Source: Pleurotus djamor (lineage: Eukaryota; Basidiomycota; Agaricomycetes; Agaricales; Pleurotaceae). Taken from it: a DNA stretch of 22,367 bases. Where the stretch lies: contig JAPEVF010000737.1 of assembly GCA_029747585.1 (NCBI GenBank), forward strand, positions 1 to 22,367, written 5' to 3'. Position 1 is the first letter of the stretch. The number at the start of each line of letters is the position of its first letter. Both the position numbers and the translations under genes were made by a program. Under the pieces are notes generated by a model, which was not told where the DNA came from, searched no databases, and saw only the letters and a list, made by a program, of their open reading frames with translations. Shown here in pieces: positions 20,330-22,367 of this stretch.

Positions 20330-20680
20330 CCCGTTCACTCCGTAAAATAAAAAAATTAGGGGGACCTTAAATTGAGCATTAAACGAAAAAAATAAGGAGA
20401 ACCTTAAACTTGACCTTAAATGTTTCGTTTAGAGCCAAAATAAACCCTGGGATAGACCAAAGATTTTGGCGATGAGGAAACTGAACAATAAACGCTAAGT
20501 TTACGACGGGGAAATAAACGTAACGCTTATGGAAAGGTTTCAGGGCAAAAGAAACGTCCCGTTTAGGCCAAGCTTAGACGAGGAAAATATGTGCATATTA
20601 AATTTAGGAAGAAAGCGAACGTTTATAGAAACAATAAAGGTGTGACGAAACGTCGAGTTTAATCCTAGCAGAAACTCAGC
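20330..20680. repeat. AT-rich patch with repeated CGTTTA/TAAACG and CCTTAAA words
   Basis: Six CGTTTA/TAAACG words lie at 20380, 20426, 20489, 20515, 20560 and 20620, where about 0.2 would be expected, plus three CCTTAAA words between 20363 and 20420 and several near variants (AGTTTACG, AAATAAACC). No frame or hairpin dominates. Composition differs sharply from both flanks. It may be a decayed tandem repeat or a distinct small element. Confidence 0.5.
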
Positions 20681-20736
20681 CTAGGCTAGCGCACGCTAGC
20701 CTGGGCAGTCCTACGCTGGCCGATGCTAGCGTGCGC
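20680..20736. repeat. GC-rich nested inverted repeats (hairpin)
   Basis: Arms CCTAGGCTAGCG (20680-20691) and CGCTAGCCTGGG (20694-20705) pair at 11 of 12 positions around a 2-nt loop. In addition GCGCACGCTAGC (20689-20700) has a perfect inverted copy GCTAGCGTGCGC at 20725-20736. It lies 3' of the - strand gene that follows, so it could act in RNA 3'-end structure, or it could be the edge of the AT-rich element beside it. Confidence 0.55.
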
Positions 20737-20760
20737 AATAGGAAGACGCGAGGAGAGGCT

Positions 20761-20784
20761 AGAGATGCAAGGAGAGATGCAAGG
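20761..20784. repeat. 12-bp tandem duplication
   Basis: AGAGATGCAAGG is repeated exactly twice in tandem, followed by a partial third unit (AGGGG). It lies in purine-rich DNA downstream of the - strand gene. Confidence 0.7.
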
Positions 20785-20894
20785 AGGGGCTGGCAAGTCA
20801 GTTGAGCATGCATTGATTTCATCTGAAGGATAACATATGATAGCAAAAGGTACATGCATTGCAAGGGGAAAAAGTAAGATATATATGAGGACAG

Positions 20895-21530
20895 CTAGAG
20901 ATCGTTCGTATAGAAGCGTCGCTAGGGTGGTGGTAAGAATCAAAGGCAAGAACAAACCGCCGGGAGGACATACAAGGTTGGCATAGTCTGCATATGCTTT
21001 GACAATCGGCGTGAAAGGGTTCGAAACGTGTATGTCACTGTCTGCGCCATCCGACGAGATGTAGATCACAAAAATGGGGTGGTTTTCGTGGTCGAACCCA
21101 TACAAGATTCCTCGTTTATCTTGAAAGAAGAAGCTATTCATTGGATGTCTGCTATAAATCAGCCGTGACTTCTTACACCAGTAGACGTATGGTGTACTCA
21201 CTCGACAACAATCGTAGTAAACATGAGTTCTTTCAAAATTGACCTGTATACCCTCAACGCCGCGTTTAACGTCCGGATTGCCTCGTCGCTATTGAAAACG
21301 CCTGCAGTGTGGTAGAGAGCAACCTTCTCGTCGATATTCATGTCCGTTTGCTGAGTTTCATCTTCCATGATAACATCGGCAGCCGCATGACCACGAAGAG
21401 GCTAGTTTGGTTAGTATGCAGGGTCCGAATTCGAAGAAGTCAAGCTTACCATTACCCCCATTTCTCTCTCACAATTTAACGCATTAATGGTGATGTATGT
21501 GGTGGTTTGGACTTGGAAGACGGATGTCAT
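20895..21530 (-). CDS. Hypothetical protein, about 160 aa, four exons
   Basis: Exons in transcript order are 21530-21450, 21401-21202, 21148-20974 and 20921-20895. Introns: 48 nt (GTAAGC...ACTAAC...CTAG), 53 nt (GTGAGT...CTGAT...GCAG) and 52 nt (GTATGT...CCCTAG). All phases agree and give 160 residues plus TAG. The N-terminus reads MTSVFQVQTTTYITINALN. An acidic stretch (MEDETQQTDMNIDEK) follows, then a helical part (SDEAIRTLNAALRVYRSILKEL), then a mixed strand-rich part (HENHPIFVIYISSDGAD) and YADYANLRRFYTNDL at the end. No signal peptide, membrane span or catalytic motif is evident; I do not recognise it. If the last intron is retained, the frame runs on to 20686 and adds a hydrophobic, low-quality tail through the tandem repeat and hairpin, giving 247 aa; I think that less likely. 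The first two introns are the best evidence for a real gene. Confidence 0.65.
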
Positions 21531-21883
21531 TTCGTCAGTATCTCTATTAAAGGATGTGGTGGGTGGTGACGGGGCAATAGAGCTTTGGCGCTGTGTGCTG
21601 CTCGTCGGTTTGTTTTCGAGCGCCTTATCTCAGGCCTTCAAACAATTCAAACAGAACCCATACCCGAGCCAAGTTGTCCACTCCAACCTATGCTTATCTC
21701 CAAGTGGTACCACGCCGCACGCTGCACACACCCGAAATCATTCTCTGCCTTCTTCTCCCATCAACCCTCAGGTTATCTTTGAACGACCGTAGTCACCTGG
21801 ATTAGGGAGAATTCCAAATGAGCTGGAAAAGGAGCGACACGAACGACGACGGGCAGTCAAGATCTGACGCGTGGCTGGGATAA
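21531..21883. promoter_or_regulatory. Probable divergent promoter region
   Basis: About 350 bp separates the start of the - strand gene (21530) from the + strand open frame that begins after the TAA at 21881-21883. The part near 21730-21790 is pyrimidine-rich on the + strand. No specific element can be named. A + strand ATG at 21818 begins a short frame, MSWKRSDTNDDGQ, ending at that TAA. It could be a first exon only if a poorly scoring intron is used. Confidence 0.35.
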
Positions 21884-22367
21884 TGCCCTCGAGCAGGAAG
21901 TGGCAATCGTGTCTCCCAAGTCCACCAACATATCCACCACGCAATCGCGCGCGTCTTCCAATGCCCAGGCAATACTATTGAAGTCTTTGACACCACCCTC
22001 AGAGTCAGCCTCCATCTCGTCGGCACAATGAATCCTTCAGCCTTGGGCGCATGGGGTGATGTGAATCAAACACGGAGCTCCCTAAAGCGCGTCGAAGTGC
22101 ATGGCACTAGTTCATGGTTGACTTCATCCCACGGGCCTACACACCCGATAGAGGCGACAGAAAGACCCTGCGAACGGCTCGAAGTAGGGATCGAAGGCGG
22201 CACAACCGAAGAGATGAAATGCTTCTTCGTCCGCTCATTGAACAGCGTACCAGCCAGCCAGAGCATCCAACGGTGTCAACATGTATGTCTCCCTCTTCCC
22301 CTCAACCTCCCCTCAACTGTCATCGCCCTCAACTTTTTCACAGATTTTCCAGCCACCAAATCACCGA
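21884..22367 (+). CDS. Hypothetical protein, partial (start uncertain, 3' end outside window)
   Basis: The frame is open from 21884 to the window end with a coding look: HAIARVFQCPGNTIEVFDTT, LRVSLHLVGTMNPSALGAW, CERLEVGIEGGTTEEMKCFF. A strong intron interrupts it: donor GTATGT at 22283, several CTCAAC branch candidates and acceptor TTTTTCACAG ending at 22343 (61 nt, phase 0). The reading continues ATTTTCCAGCC... after it. The only in-frame ATG is at 22028, yet the 48 codons before it look equally coding, so an upstream exon is likely. A GTCAAG...GAAG intron from 21855 would join the ATG at 21818 in frame, but its splice sites are poor. I do not recognise the family. It is divergent from the - strand gene on its left and may share that promoter region. 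Confidence 0.5.

Overview
This looks like nuclear DNA from a basidiomycete fungus, probably an agaricomycete. The clues are short introns (about 48-62 nt) with GTNNGT-type donors, CTRAC-type branch sites and YAG acceptors, pyrimidine-rich promoters, and a gene for the AIG1-like GTPase type common in mushroom-forming fungi. A few undetermined bases (positions 26, 4401, 4463, 8277, 8286, 14069) point to draft-quality sequence.

Left flank, 1-6.3 kb, gene-bearing. (1) The 3' end of a low-complexity, acidic and serine-rich protein gene on the + strand, cut by the window edge. (2) A complete three-exon + strand gene for a single-pass membrane protein of 707 aa with a small N-terminal beta-rich domain and a long Ser-rich cytoplasmic tail. 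(3) Convergent to it, a four-exon - strand gene for a 301-aa P-loop GTPase whose small first exons I rebuilt from splice signals. An inverted, imperfect copy of the GTPase gene's start lies about 340 bp upstream.

Centre, 6.6-20.2 kb, has no ordinary gene that I can defend. It is not random, though. It holds at least three diverged copies (A, about 7.9-9.5 kb; C, about 11.1-12.7 kb; B, about 17.6-19.0 kb) of a gene-like - strand unit that share one positionally equivalent intron. It also holds a recurrent T-rich/ACCTG motif, mostly on the + strand between 9.9 and 19.95 kb, and 25 copies of the 7-mer TACTCTA/TAGAGTA where about 1.6 are expected. Purine/pyrimidine skew flips several times, suggesting head-to-head modules. 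I read this as an old, decayed family of duplicated, intron-containing genes or elements. I cannot name the family. Whether anything there is still transcribed is open.

Right flank, 20.2-22.4 kb. An AT-rich patch packed with CGTTTA/TAAACG words and a GC-rich hairpin precede a four-exon - strand gene of unknown function (about 160 aa). Divergent from it, a + strand open frame of unknown function with a good intron runs off the window end. No tRNA, rRNA, CRISPR, reverse transcriptase or transposase could be supported.
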